Shown: in pieces, positions 25,001 to 32,765 of the stretch
Position numbering within the stretch: position 1 is the first letter of the stretch
How the letters are laid out: the number at the start of each line of letters is the position of its first letter
Assembly: GCA_030151725.1 (NCBI GenBank)
Contig: JASLDD010000290.1
Coordinates: 25,469 to 89,468, forward strand
Source: Solirubrobacteraceae bacterium
Lineage (GTDB): Bacteria; Actinomycetota; Thermoleophilia; Solirubrobacterales; Solirubrobacteraceae
DNA length: 64,000 nucleotides
Direction of reading: 5' to 3'
Notes under the pieces: model-generated
Seen by the model: only the letters and a program-made list of their open reading frames with translations
Databases searched by the model: none
What the model was told of the DNA's origin: nothing
Translations under genes and position numbers: made by a program

Positions 25001-25995
25001 GCGACTACCGCAACGAAGCGCCAGTCGAGCACTGCCACCGAGGCCTCGTCCTTGCTGACCCGTGAGCGCAGGTGCGCGAGGGCGCCTCCGCCGGCGAGCG
25101 TCTCCAGCCGCTCCAGCTCGAGCTCGCTGTGCAGCGTGTCCCCTTCGTGAACGGGGGCCAGGTGCTCGCAGGAGTGCCAACCGACGATCGTCACGATCTC
25201 AGGGAGCATGCGCGTGGCCTGGGCGGTGGCAAGCCCGATCGTGTGACCGCCGTAGACGAGCCTGCGCCCATCGGGTTGGCGGTGGCGGTCATGGTGCACC
25301 GCCGCCACATTGAGTGTCAAACGGGCGAGCTCAGGGGCGGAGCTGACCACGTCGCCCGCATGGACGCTCCAGCGAGTGCCGGGCGGCGCCTCGGCGAGGC
25401 TGCCTGCGCCGTCGCCGGCCAGGGCGTCGAGTCGCCACGATGCCGTGGCGGAGCGCAGCGACTCGGAGTCCAGCTCAGAGGGGATCTCATCGAAGGAGTC
25501 CTCGTGGCCGGTCACGATGTCGGGATCGCGAAGCGGCAGCATTGCGCAGCGCCAGAAGTCGAGCACCGGGTGCCCCTCCTGATCGCTCGTCACCACCCGC
25601 AGTGCCGCCAGCCCGCTGGCGGGCCGCTCGGCACGGGCTGAGAGCTGGCGCAGCCCAACCACCTCGGTGCTCGTGGTGAGCGTGTCGCCGATGAGGGGTG
25701 CTCGCTTGAACGCCAGGCCGCGGTAGAAGAGGTTGGCGAGCACCCGACCCGTGAGAACCGTCGACTGCCCAATCGCCACATCCCACACCAGCGCAGGGTG
25801 TGCCAGGGCGGTGCGCAGGCCAAGAACGTCGCGAGCGAGCTTGCGATCCAGCGCCAGCGCCAGACGATCCCCGACGATCGCCTGATGGACGGCGGCCATG
25901 CCGTCGGTCAAAGTGACCGACGGCGCCGAGTGCTCCGCCAGACCGACCTGCAGGTCCTCGAAGAAGGGAGCCTGCCCCGGGGGCTGGCTGCTCAT
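24997..25995 (-). CDS. MaoC-family double-hotdog enoyl-CoA hydratase (mesaconyl-CoA hydratase-like)
   Basis: A 332-residue protein of two hotdog domains. The N-terminal segment FFEDLQVGLAEHSAPSVTLT and the following AHPALVWDVAIGQST, RAPLIGDTLTTSTEVVGLRQ pattern resemble beta-methylmalyl-CoA dehydratase/mesaconyl-CoA hydratase. The second domain carries YGGHTIGLATAQATRMLPEI and EHLAPVHEGDTLHSELELER, the usual MaoC layout. The ATG at 25995 is used because it starts one base after the MFS stop; longer frames enter that gene. Together with the acyl-CoA dehydrogenase it could complete a CoA-ester oxidation and hydration sequence. Confidence 0.78.
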   Translation of the reverse strand: MSSQPPGQAPFFEDLQVGLAEHSAPSVTLTDGMAAVHQAIVGDRLALALDRKLARDVLGLRTALAHPALVWDVAIGQSTVLTGRVLANLFYRGLAFKRAPLIGDTLTTSTEVVGLRQLSARAERPASGLAALRVVTSDQEGHPVLDFWRCAMLPLRDPDIVTGHEDSFDEIPSELDSESLRSATASWRLDALAGDGAGSLAEAPPGTRWSVHAGDVVSSAPELARLTLNVAAVHHDRHRQPDGRRLVYGGHTIGLATAQATRMLPEIVTIVGWHSCEHLAPVHEGDTLHSELELERLETLAGGGALAHLRSRVSKDEASVAVLDWRFVAVVA

Positions 25996-25996
25996 G

Positions 25997-27157
25997 TCAC
26001 GAGTGTCCCAGGGGCAGCGCCGTGCCGCCCGGCCGGTGCGCACGGGAGAGGGCCACAAAGCCCGCCAGCAGCGCAACAGCAAAGACCCCAGAGGCCCACC
26101 GCTGCCCTGCCGTCTGAGCGATCGTTGCCGCTCCAGTCGACCCCACGGCGTTGCCGGGAGGCCACGTCAGATCCATGCTCACAACAGCCATGATCTGTGC
26201 CACGCCGGCGGCGGTGCAGGCGTCTGAGAGCATCACCATCAGAGGGGCCCACAGCAGACCTGTGAGCACGAGCGCTCCCCCGATCAGCAGCGCGGCCCCC
26301 AGACGGCTTTCAAGCCAGGGGACCGCCAGCACCACGGGAACGCTCATAAGCAGTCCCAGCCGGATGGGAAGCACGGGGCCACGGCGGTCCGACCAGCGGC
26401 CGAACATAGGCCTCACGAGGATCCCCACCAGCGCCGCCACGCCAAACGTCGCCGCGATCTCACCCGCTCCGGCCCCCAACCGGTGCTGTTGGAGCGGTGC
26501 TAGCACGCTGATCGCCGCCAGCAGCATCGCGGGCAGCAGCGCGATCCACATCGCCCTTCTCACCTGCGCGGAGGAGAGCATCGAGCGCACCTGCAGCCGC
26601 CCTTTTGGGAGCATCGGCGGGGCCGGCAGGCGCGTGGCGAGCGCCGCCAGCGCTAGGCATACGAGGGCGATCGCCGTGAACGTGAGACCGCGCCCGGCTG
26701 CAGCGGCGAGGCCGCCGACGACCGGGCCGGCGATGGCTCCCGCCTCGCTCACCCCGAAGGCGAACCCCAGCAGCTCTCCACGGCGCCCCGAGGGGGCAGC
26801 CTCGAGCAGCCACACCATTGCCGCCGTCCACAGCGCCGCCCCCGCGAACCCCTGCGCGAAACGCGCGGCCAGCAGAGCGTGGTAGCTGTGCACGAGCCCA
26901 AAGATCACGCTCATCGTCGCGAACGTGATCAGGCTCCCCAGTGCCATCCGCTTGACGCCCAGGCGCACCGCCATCAGCGTCGCCGGCACCGCGGCTGCGA
27001 GCGCGCCGATCGCATACATGGCCACCAGCAGTCCCGCCTGGGAGGTGGAGAGGGCGAGCGCGCGCTTCAACTCGGGCAGCAGCGGAGCCAGCACCGCGAA
27101 GAAGAACAGCTCCAGGAACATGAAGGCCGTGATCAGGCCGAGCAGGCGACGGGACAC
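25997..27157 (-). CDS. MFS transporter
   Basis: A 386-residue membrane protein with about twelve hydrophobic helices. The loop between helices 2 and 3 reads RLGVKRMALGSLITF, and the mid-protein loop MFGRWSDRRGPVLPIRLGLL contains the MFS GxxxDRxGRR-like motif. An importer or exporter cannot be told apart from the sequence. Operator site H lies about 70 bp upstream, which places this gene and the MaoC-like gene in the island regulon. It is followed directly by the MaoC-like gene. Confidence 0.9.
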   Translation of the reverse strand: MSRRLLGLITAFMFLELFFFAVLAPLLPELKRALALSTSQAGLLVAMYAIGALAAAVPATLMAVRLGVKRMALGSLITFATMSVIFGLVHSYHALLAARFAQGFAGAALWTAAMVWLLEAAPSGRRGELLGFAFGVSEAGAIAGPVVGGLAAAAGRGLTFTAIALVCLALAALATRLPAPPMLPKGRLQVRSMLSSAQVRRAMWIALLPAMLLAAISVLAPLQQHRLGAGAGEIAATFGVAALVGILVRPMFGRWSDRRGPVLPIRLGLLMSVPVVLAVPWLESRLGAALLIGGALVLTGLLWAPLMVMLSDACTAAGVAQIMAVVSMDLTWPPGNAVGSTGAATIAQTAGQRWASGVFAVALLAGFVALSRAHRPGGTALPLGHS

Positions 27158-27227
27158 CGGGCTAGACCTGCGCGATCGAGCATCTGCGTGTGCTGTTCAC
27201 TGATCCAGCGCTCCTAGATCGGTTCTT

Positions 27228-27247
27228 AAGTCGATTGGTCGGTATGC
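27228..27247. promoter_or_regulatory. Operator site H of the island
   Basis: On the minus strand the site reads GCATACCGACCAATCGACTT, about 71-90 bp upstream of the MFS transporter start. It is the last family member found towards the right of the window and lies beside the glpK 3' end. It marks the probable right border of the island. Confidence 0.55.
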
Positions 27248-27267
27248 TAACTAGGCGTTGCAGAACT

Positions 27268-27302
27268 GCCGGATGGACGCATCTGAGCGTCCTCTATCCG
27301 GC
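27268..27302 (-). terminator. Hairpin at the glpK 3' end
   Basis: GCCGGAT and GGACGC (27268-27280) pair with GCGTCC and ATCCGGC (27287-27302) around ATCTGA, with a three-base bulge. It overlaps the last codons and stop of glpK and could end its transcript. No clear U-tract follows. Confidence 0.5.
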
Positions 27303-28790
27303 CCAGTCGAAGGAGCGCGTGACGGCCTTCTTCCACTGACCGTACTCGCGCTCGCGATGGGAGCGCTCCATCCGCGGCTCCCACCTGCGCTCGAGCGCCC
27401 AGCGTTCGCGCAGCTCGTCCTCATCTGCCCAGAAGCCCACCGCCAGGCCGGCCGCAAAGGCGGCGCCCAGGGCCGTCGTCTCGGTTACCTTGGGCCTGAT
27501 CACGGGAACTCCCAGCACGTCGGCCTGGAACTGCATGAGCAGCTCGTTGGCGGTCATGCCTCCGTCGACCTTCAACTCGGTGAACGGCGCCGCCAGAACC
27601 TCGTTGGCGGCGTCCAGCACCTCGCGCGTCTGCCACGCAGTCGCCTCCAGCACCGCCCGGGCGATGTGCCCGGCGCGGGCGTAGGCGGTCAATCCCACGA
27701 TCACTCCGCGCGCGTCTTCGCGCCAGTAGGGCGCAAACAGGCCCGAGAAGGCCGGCACGAAGTACACGCCCCCGTTGTCCTCCACGGTGCCTGCCAGCTC
27801 CTCCACCTCGGCCGCCGAGCCGATCAAGCCGAGCTGGTCGCGCAGCCACTGCACCGCCGCGCCCGTCACCGCGATGGAGCCCTCCAGCACGTACGTGGTG
27901 GCCCGCTCGCCGATCTTGGCGGCCACGCTCGTGAGCAGCGTCTCTGTGTGCACGATGCTCTCGCCCGTGTTGACCAGCAGGAAGGACCCCGTTCCATAGG
28001 TATTCTTGGCCTCTCCCGGCGCAAAGCACGTCTGCCCGTACAGAGCCGCCTGCTGGTCGCCGAGGATGCCCGCCACCTCTCGCCCGCCCAGCGCAGTCCC
28101 GGCGGCGTGGCCGTAGACCTCGCTGGAGGAGCGGATCTCGGGCAGCAGCTCCCGCGGTATGCCCATCAACTGCAGGCTTGGCTCATGCCAGTCGAGCGTC
28201 TCCAGGTCCATCAGCATGGTGCGGCTCGCGTTGGTCACATCGGTTGCATGCACGCCCCCGCGAGCGCCCCCTGTCAGGTTCCACAGGACCCAGCTGTCCA
28301 TCGTCCCAAAGGCCAGCTCGCCGCTCTCGGCCCGCTCGCGTGCGCCGGCCACGTTGTCGAGGATCCAGGCGATCTTCGGACCGCTGAAGTACGTGGACAG
28401 CGGCAGTCCCACATGACTGCGCAGCCGGTCCACGCCCACCTCGCCCGCCAGCTCGTGCACCAGCCCGTCCGTACGCGTGTCCTGCCAGACGATGGCGTTG
28501 TGGATCGGTTCACCGCTCTCACGGTCCCACACCACGGCCGTCTCGCGCTGGTTGGCGATGCCGATCGCCGCGATGTCGCGCGCCTCGGTCCCCGACGCGG
28601 CCAGCGCCCCGCCGATCACCTCGCGCGTGCGCCGCCATACTTCGCTTGCGTCGTGCTCCACCCAGCCGGCGCGTGGATGGATCTGCTCGTGCTCGCGCTG
28701 ATCGACCGCCGCGATCCTGCCGTCCACGTCGAACAGGATCAGGCGCGTGCTCGTCGTTCCCTGGTCGATCGCCGCAACGTATCTGCTCAT
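27294..28790 (-). CDS. glpK: Glycerol kinase
   Basis: A 498-residue FGGY-family kinase that makes glycerol 3-phosphate from glycerol and ATP. N-terminal [20 protein letters not shown] is the glycerol-kinase phosphate loop. [35 protein letters not shown] (ATP site), the [20 protein letters not shown] motif and [20 protein letters not shown] are all full family matches at normal length. It stands alone, without glpF or glpD in the window. It is divergent from the deacetylase gene. Confidence 0.97.
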   Translation of the reverse strand: MSRYVAAIDQGTTSTRLILFDVDGRIAAVDQREHEQIHPRAGWVEHDASEVWRRTREVIGGALAASGTEARDIAAIGIANQRETAVVWDRESGEPIHNAIVWQDTRTDGLVHELAGEVGVDRLRSHVGLPLSTYFSGPKIAWILDNVAGARERAESGELAFGTMDSWVLWNLTGGARGGVHATDVTNASRTMLMDLETLDWHEPSLQLMGIPRELLPEIRSSSEVYGHAAGTALGGREVAGILGDQQAALYGQTCFAPGEAKNTYGTGSFLLVNTGESIVHTETLLTSVAAKIGERATTYVLEGSIAVTGAAVQWLRDQLGLIGSAAEVEELAGTVEDNGGVYFVPAFSGLFAPYWREDARGVIVGLTAYARAGHIARAVLEATAWQTREVLDAANEVLAAPFTELKVDGGMTANELLMQFQADVLGVPVIRPKVTETTALGAAFAAGLAVGFWADEDELRERWALERRWEPRMERSHREREYGQWKKAVTRSFDWAG

Positions 28791-28849
28791 CGCCCCACCC
28801 TAATGCGAGTGTCCCGAGGAGCGCCATTGGCGCTGTATGGTGAGAGACG

Positions 28850-29776
28850 GTGCGCCACCTCTACACCGCACTTGCGATCCTGGCTGCGCTGGCCGTTGGC
28901 ATCTACGCGAAGGTGGCCGGCGGGAAGACCAAGCACCAAGCGCCCAGCGTCGCCCTCGCAACCCGCGCCACACCGACGGCGGCCCCGGCCGGCACAACCG
29001 CGGCTCCCGCAGTGCAGGGCGTAGCGACGGCCTCTCCCGCCGCTCGGACCTCGGGCCCGATGTTCCGCATCGTTGGCTGTCGCAGCAATTCCAGCCGTGC
29101 ATACCGCCACGGGCCCAATCGTCCCGAGGTGGCGATTGGCTTCGACGACGGCCCCGCGCCGGACACGCCGGCCTTTGTGGACATGCTCGAGCAGAGCCAC
29201 ACACAGGCCACCTTCTTCATGATCGGCCAGCTCCTCAAGCCCGGCTACCGCGCCACGCTGCTGCGAGAGCTTCGCGACGGCGATGCTCTCGGCGACCTCA
29301 CCTACACCCACCCCAACCTCGTGCACAGCGACGAAGTCCGCTCCCAGCTGCTGAGAGCCCTGGTGGCGATTCGCGGGCTCACTGGCTACACGCCCTGCGT
29401 ATTTCGCCCACCCTTCGGCGTGTTTGATGAATCTGTGGTGCAGACGGCAGGGTCGCTTGGGCTGGCGACGGTGGTGTGGGACGCCGCGCCGCAGGACTAC
29501 CTCCTGCCGGGCACCCCCGTGATCGAGCAGCGCATCCTGGCGCAGGTGCGCCCCGGCTCGATCATCGTCTCCCACGATGGCGGAGGGCCGCGCGAACAGA
29601 CGCTGGCGGCCTACCCTACGATCATCGCCACCCTGCGAGCCCGTGGCTACCGGATCGTGACGATCCCCGAACTCCTCGGCTTTCGTCCCTTGTATGAGCG
29701 CTGCGCCAAGCGCTGCGACGGCCTCGGCGTGTCGCGCTCGCAGCTGCCCCCCAACGCGATCATCCAGGCTGGTTGA
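28850..29776 (+). CDS. Polysaccharide deacetylase family protein (NodB domain) with altered metal motif
   Basis: A 308-residue carbohydrate esterase 4-type protein. An N-terminal hydrophobic segment (about residues 4-20) and an Ala/Thr/Pro-rich linker suggest a membrane-anchored or secreted enzyme acting on cell-wall glycans. Motif 1 is IGFDDGPAPDTP (Asp99-Asp100), motif 3 is FRPPFGVFDES and motif 4 is VVWDAAPQDYLL; SIIVSHDGGG gives the late histidine. Motif 2 normally reads H-(T/S)-x-x-H, but here it is GDLTYTHPNL: the first metal histidine is Leu150 while His154 remains. Activity is therefore uncertain. The start is a GTG. Confidence 0.87.
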   Translation: MRHLYTALAILAALAVGIYAKVAGGKTKHQAPSVALATRATPTAAPAGTTAAPAVQGVATASPAARTSGPMFRIVGCRSNSSRAYRHGPNRPEVAIGFDDGPAPDTPAFVDMLEQSHTQATFFMIGQLLKPGYRATLLRELRDGDALGDLTYTHPNLVHSDEVRSQLLRALVAIRGLTGYTPCVFRPPFGVFDESVVQTAGSLGLATVVWDAAPQDYLLPGTPVIEQRILAQVRPGSIIVSHDGGGPREQTLAAYPTIIATLRARGYRIVTIPELLGFRPLYERCAKRCDGLGVSRSQLPPNAIIQAG

Positions 29777-29821
29777 CCGAGAACCTCCTGCTCCCAGGCT
29801 TGTTTTTGAGAGGCTTCGCCG

Positions 29822-30658
29822 ATGATCATCGATGCCTGGATGCAGCACCCCACGCGACGCTTCCTCGATCACGACATGTTCGACTCCCTGCGGCGGTGGA
29901 CCGGCGGGGAGATCCCCACGGGCGACATCCCAATCGAGGCCACCATCCAGGCAATGGACACCGCCGGCGTCGACTTCGCCCTACTCACCGCCTGGCATGC
30001 CCCGCGGGAGGGCGCCCTGATCTCAAACGACGAGGTGGCCGGCTGGGTGGCAGCGCATCCGGGGCGCTTCGCAGGGCTTGCCGCTGTGGCGCTCGACCGG
30101 CCCATGGAGGGCGTGCGCGAGCTGCGCCGCTGCGTGAGCGAGCTGGGGCTCATCGGGCTGCGCATGTTGCCCTGGCTGTGGGAGACACCGCCAACCGACC
30201 GGCGCTTCTATCCGCTGTACGCCGCCTGTGTGGATCTCGGCGTTCCCTTCTGTACGCAGGTGGGGCACACGGGGCCCCTGCGCCCGTCCGAGCCCGGCCG
30301 TCCGATCCCCTACATCGATCAGATCGCACTCGACTTCCCCGAGCTTGTGATCGTCGGTGGGCACATCGGCTATCCGTGGACCGAGGAGATGATCGCCGTG
30401 TGCCGCAAGCACGAGAACGTCTACATCGACACCTCCGCCTACACCAGCCGGCGACTGCCCCCGGAGCTGGTCGCCTACATGAAGAGCGGCAGCGGGCGCC
30501 ACAAGGTCCTGTTCGGTAGCAACTACCCGATGATCCTCCCCGACCACGCCCTCGACGGCCTGGGCGAGCTGGGCCTGGACGAGCAGACGCGCGACCTCTA
30601 CCTCCACGGGAACGTCGCGCGTGTCTTTGGCCTGCCCGAGCAGGCCGAGCCTGCTTAG
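29822..30658 (+). CDS. Amidohydrolase family (amidohydrolase 2) protein
   Basis: A 278-residue metal-dependent TIM-barrel protein of the amidohydrolase-2/decarboxylase group. The N-terminus IIDAWMQHPT replaces the usual DxHxH with DAWMQH, as in a known subgroup. Further ligand-type residues lie in FCTQVGHTGP, VIVGGHIGYPW and the C-terminal LFGSNYPMILPD. Members hydrolyse lactones or decarboxylate aromatic acids, or remain uncharacterised. It follows the deacetylase by 45 bp, with no evident functional link. Confidence 0.85.
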   Translation: MIIDAWMQHPTRRFLDHDMFDSLRRWTGGEIPTGDIPIEATIQAMDTAGVDFALLTAWHAPREGALISNDEVAGWVAAHPGRFAGLAAVALDRPMEGVRELRRCVSELGLIGLRMLPWLWETPPTDRRFYPLYAACVDLGVPFCTQVGHTGPLRPSEPGRPIPYIDQIALDFPELVIVGGHIGYPWTEEMIAVCRKHENVYIDTSAYTSRRLPPELVAYMKSGSGRHKVLFGSNYPMILPDHALDGLGELGLDEQTRDLYLHGNVARVFGLPEQAEPA

Positions 30659-30704
30659 AATAGGCTGCGCAACTGCAAGTCAAGCTGGTCAGACGTCTAA
30701 CAGC

Positions 30705-30800
30705 GCGCCCGTAGCTCAGTGGTCAACGGTTCTCTTCGGGGAGCCAAAGAGCAGCGGTCTTTCAAGCCGCAGGCCGCGGGTTCGATTCCCGCCGGGCGCA
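30705..30800 (+). tRNA. tRNA-like gene with anticodon TTC (Glu) and a hairpin inserted in the D-loop
   Basis: The ends GCGCCCG and CGGGCGC form a perfect 7-bp acceptor stem with discriminator A800. The T arm (GCGGG-TTCGATT-CCCGC) and anticodon arm (GCGGT-CTTTCAA-GCCGC, closed by a U-G pair) are normal, and the anticodon is TTC. The D stem GCTC/GAGC (30714-30717, 30749-30752) encloses a 31-base loop instead of 7-11. Inside it GGTTCTC-TTCG-GGGAGCC forms a UUCG hairpin. Total length is 96 bases. The CCA is not encoded. It may be a functional odd tRNA, a tRNA-like RNA or a decaying copy. Confidence 0.75.
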
Positions 30801-31443
30801 CTCTCTCCTCCGGGCCTCTGCGCCCCATATGGGCCGCCCTGAAAGCGTTCCTCAGCGGTCGCAGAAGCCTCCTGCCGAAGCTGTTGCGCAAGCCGGGGCA
30901 CGCCCGCTTCCCCCTGGGTGGAACTGGCATATCGCCCTGTGGCTCTTGCGATCAAGGCCCCCCCATAGACGCTTCAGGGTTTGCATGTCATCCAATCGGG
31001 TTAAGTTGACATTCTGCGTAAAACCTGATTTATATGTCCCCGGCGGGAACGATCTCGCCCCCATCGGAAGGTATGGAGGATGGGAACACTCTCCGAAGAA
31101 GACGAGGGGTCGGACTATGGACGTGAGGTCAAGCACGATGCAAGGCCGGAAGTCGATGGCGGACACGACGAGTTCGCTTTCAATGTCCCTGAGCCTCACA
31201 GCCGCCGGCAGGCGGTCGTGAGGGTGTTCGACTGTCACGAGCAGCGGATGCTCCGAGCGCTGCACGGCCGCTGGCCCTACCGCCGCTCGCACTGCCGCCA
31301 CGATCTGCACTGGCTCGTGCGCGTGCGCCAGGAAACATGCTTCTGCCCAAGTGCGCGCACACATTCCGTATCGGGGTTGCGCGTCCACGGCCGTCGGCCC
31401 AAGGGGGCCTAGTAAGCGGGGAAGGGGCCGGCGCGGCTCGGCG
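30801..31443. other. Intergenic stretch without a confident gene
   Basis: Several open frames exist on both strands, but none shows a recognisable domain, ribosome site or family pattern. The composition dips in GC around 30970-31040. A near-consensus promoter (31006-31035) lies inside, followed by a short frame starting at 31073 (17 codons). The stretch ends at the TetR remnant, so it may be the decayed remains of a larger locus. Confidence 0.5.
31006..31035 (+). promoter_or_regulatory. Near-consensus sigma-70-type promoter
   Basis: TTGACA at 31006-31011 is followed after 17 bases by TTTATA at 31029-31034 (or TTATAT one base later). Such a close match to the vegetative consensus stands out in this GC-rich window. 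No convincing gene follows it within 400 bp; the first recognisable coding sequence is the TetR C-terminal remnant. Confidence 0.45.
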
Positions 31444-31719
31444 ATGGTGGGCGATCGTGAGATCAACGACCTCGAGGAACCGACCCAGGCCGAGGTGCGC
31501 GCGCAGCGCGACGCCTACGAGCGCTGCTTCCGGGCAGTCATCCAGCGTGGTGTGGACGAGGGCTCTTTCACGGTCGACTCGGTCAAGCTGGCCTCCTTCG
31601 CGATCATCGAGATGGCGACGAGCGTGACGGTGTGGTTCAACGAGAAGGGACCGATGACGCCCGAGGAGGTCGCCCGCGAAATACGGCGAGATGGCGTTGA
31701 GGATCGTTGGCGCACGTAA
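31444..31719 (+). pseudogene. TetR-family regulator remnant (C-terminal ligand-binding part only)
   Basis: This 91-residue frame reads YERCFRAVIQRGVDEGSFTV, followed by DSVKLASFAIIEMATSVTVW and FNEKGPMTPEEVAREI. That pattern is the dimerisation/ligand-binding C-terminus of TetR regulators of the KstR2-like group. The DNA-binding domain of about 100 residues is missing, and upstream frames do not supply it. It is probably a truncated regulator, consistent with the non-coding look of the preceding 600 bp. A standalone effector-binding protein is possible but unlikely. Confidence 0.6.
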
Positions 31720-31757
31720 GGCTCGCCGGAAGAGCAGCGCGAGGTCCTAGACGGCTC

Positions 31758-32723
31758 TCAGGCGACGGCGTCCGACGACGGTGTGCCTGCAGGGGTGGGG
31801 ACGGGATCCGCGTGGTCGGCGGCCTTCTCGATTTGTTCCTCGCTCCCATCTGCCGCCAGCGCGTGCTCGGAGATCGCATCGATCAGCTTTGGCCACGCAG
31901 CCCGTGGCAGGTCGTGGCCCATGCCATCCACGATCATCAGCTCGGCGCCGGGGATCGCTTTGGCCGTGGCCCGGCCGCCGGAGGGCGAGACGAGCCTGTC
32001 GGCGCTTCCATGGATGACCAGGGTCGGCACCGAGATCCTGCGCAGTTCGGCGGTGCGATCGCCGGAGGCGATGATGGCGGCGAGCTGGCGGCCGGGGCTC
32101 TCGGAGTCGCGGTCGCGATCGAAGCTGGCGCCGGCAAGCATCCGGATGTCCTCGGAGTCGCGGGGGATGCCGATCGATCCGATCGCCTTGAAGACGCCCT
32201 CCATGTGAGCCACAAATGCCTCGCGCTCATTGGGCGCTCGTCGCAACAACGTCGAGTACACGCGCAGCGAGGGCTGCCCGCTCCAGCGGTTGCCCGTGTT
32301 GGACATGATCGAGACCAGCGAGCGCACCGCCTGCGGATGGCGCGCGGCCAGCGCTTGGGCGATCATCCCGCCCATCGACGCTCCGATCACGTGCGCGGGC
32401 GCCAGATTGAGCTCGCGCAGCAGGCCGGCGGCGTCGTCGGCCATGTCGGCGAGCGTGTAAACGGCGGCTCGCCGCGAGCGCATCAGCAGCTGGGGAATCG
32501 AGGGTGGGCGTCCCTCGACATGCGTGGAGCGCCCGATGTCGCGGTTGTCGAAGCGGACCACATGCAGGCCGCGTCTGGCAAGCTCGCGGCAGAAGTCCTC
32601 GTGCCAGGCGATCATCTGCGTGCCCAGCCCCATGACGAGCAGCGCAGTCGGGTCCGCCGGATCCCCAAAGGTCTCGTAGCAGAGGGTGATGCCCTGGCCG
32701 ACGTCGCAGAACTGCTCAGACAC
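31758..32723 (-). CDS. Alpha/beta hydrolase
   Basis: A 321-residue alpha/beta-hydrolase-fold enzyme. The oxyanion region [13 protein letters not shown], the nucleophile elbow VIGASMGGM (Ser116), the acid in [15 protein letters not shown] and the base in VDGMGHDLP are all in place. The lid region contains RAPNEREAF, as in aclacinomycin-methylesterase-like and EstB-type hydrolases, and the C-terminal 35 residues are low-complexity and acidic. The substrate is unknown. It is divergent from transketolase. Confidence 0.9.
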   Translation of the reverse strand: MSEQFCDVGQGITLCYETFGDPADPTALLVMGLGTQMIAWHEDFCRELARRGLHVVRFDNRDIGRSTHVEGRPPSIPQLLMRSRRAAVYTLADMADDAAGLLRELNLAPAHVIGASMGGMIAQALAARHPQAVRSLVSIMSNTGNRWSGQPSLRVYSTLLRRAPNEREAFVAHMEGVFKAIGSIGIPRDSEDIRMLAGASFDRDRDSESPGRQLAAIIASGDRTAELRRISVPTLVIHGSADRLVSPSGGRATAKAIPGAELMIVDGMGHDLPRAAWPKLIDAISEHALAADGSEEQIEKAADHADPVPTPAGTPSSDAVA

Positions 32724-32765
32724 GATCAGGCGACTCTAGCGGCCCGGTCGATAGCATCGAGCGGG

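Noticed and set aside
27258..29024. Long plus-strand frame antisense to glpK
   Set aside because: Glycerol kinase on the minus strand explains the region with complete motifs; the antisense product has no domain.
30705..30800. Selenocysteine tRNA
   Set aside because: The length is similar, but the anticodon is TTC rather than TCA, and the extra stem is in the D-loop while the variable loop has only five bases.
31080..31412. 110-codon frame after the near-consensus promoter
   Set aside because: It has GGAGG too close to the ATG, no family pattern and an His/Arg-rich composition; I could not support it as a gene.
31707..32765. N-terminal extension of transketolase
   Set aside because: The frame happens to be open through the antisense alpha/beta hydrolase gene, but transketolase homology starts only after 32800.
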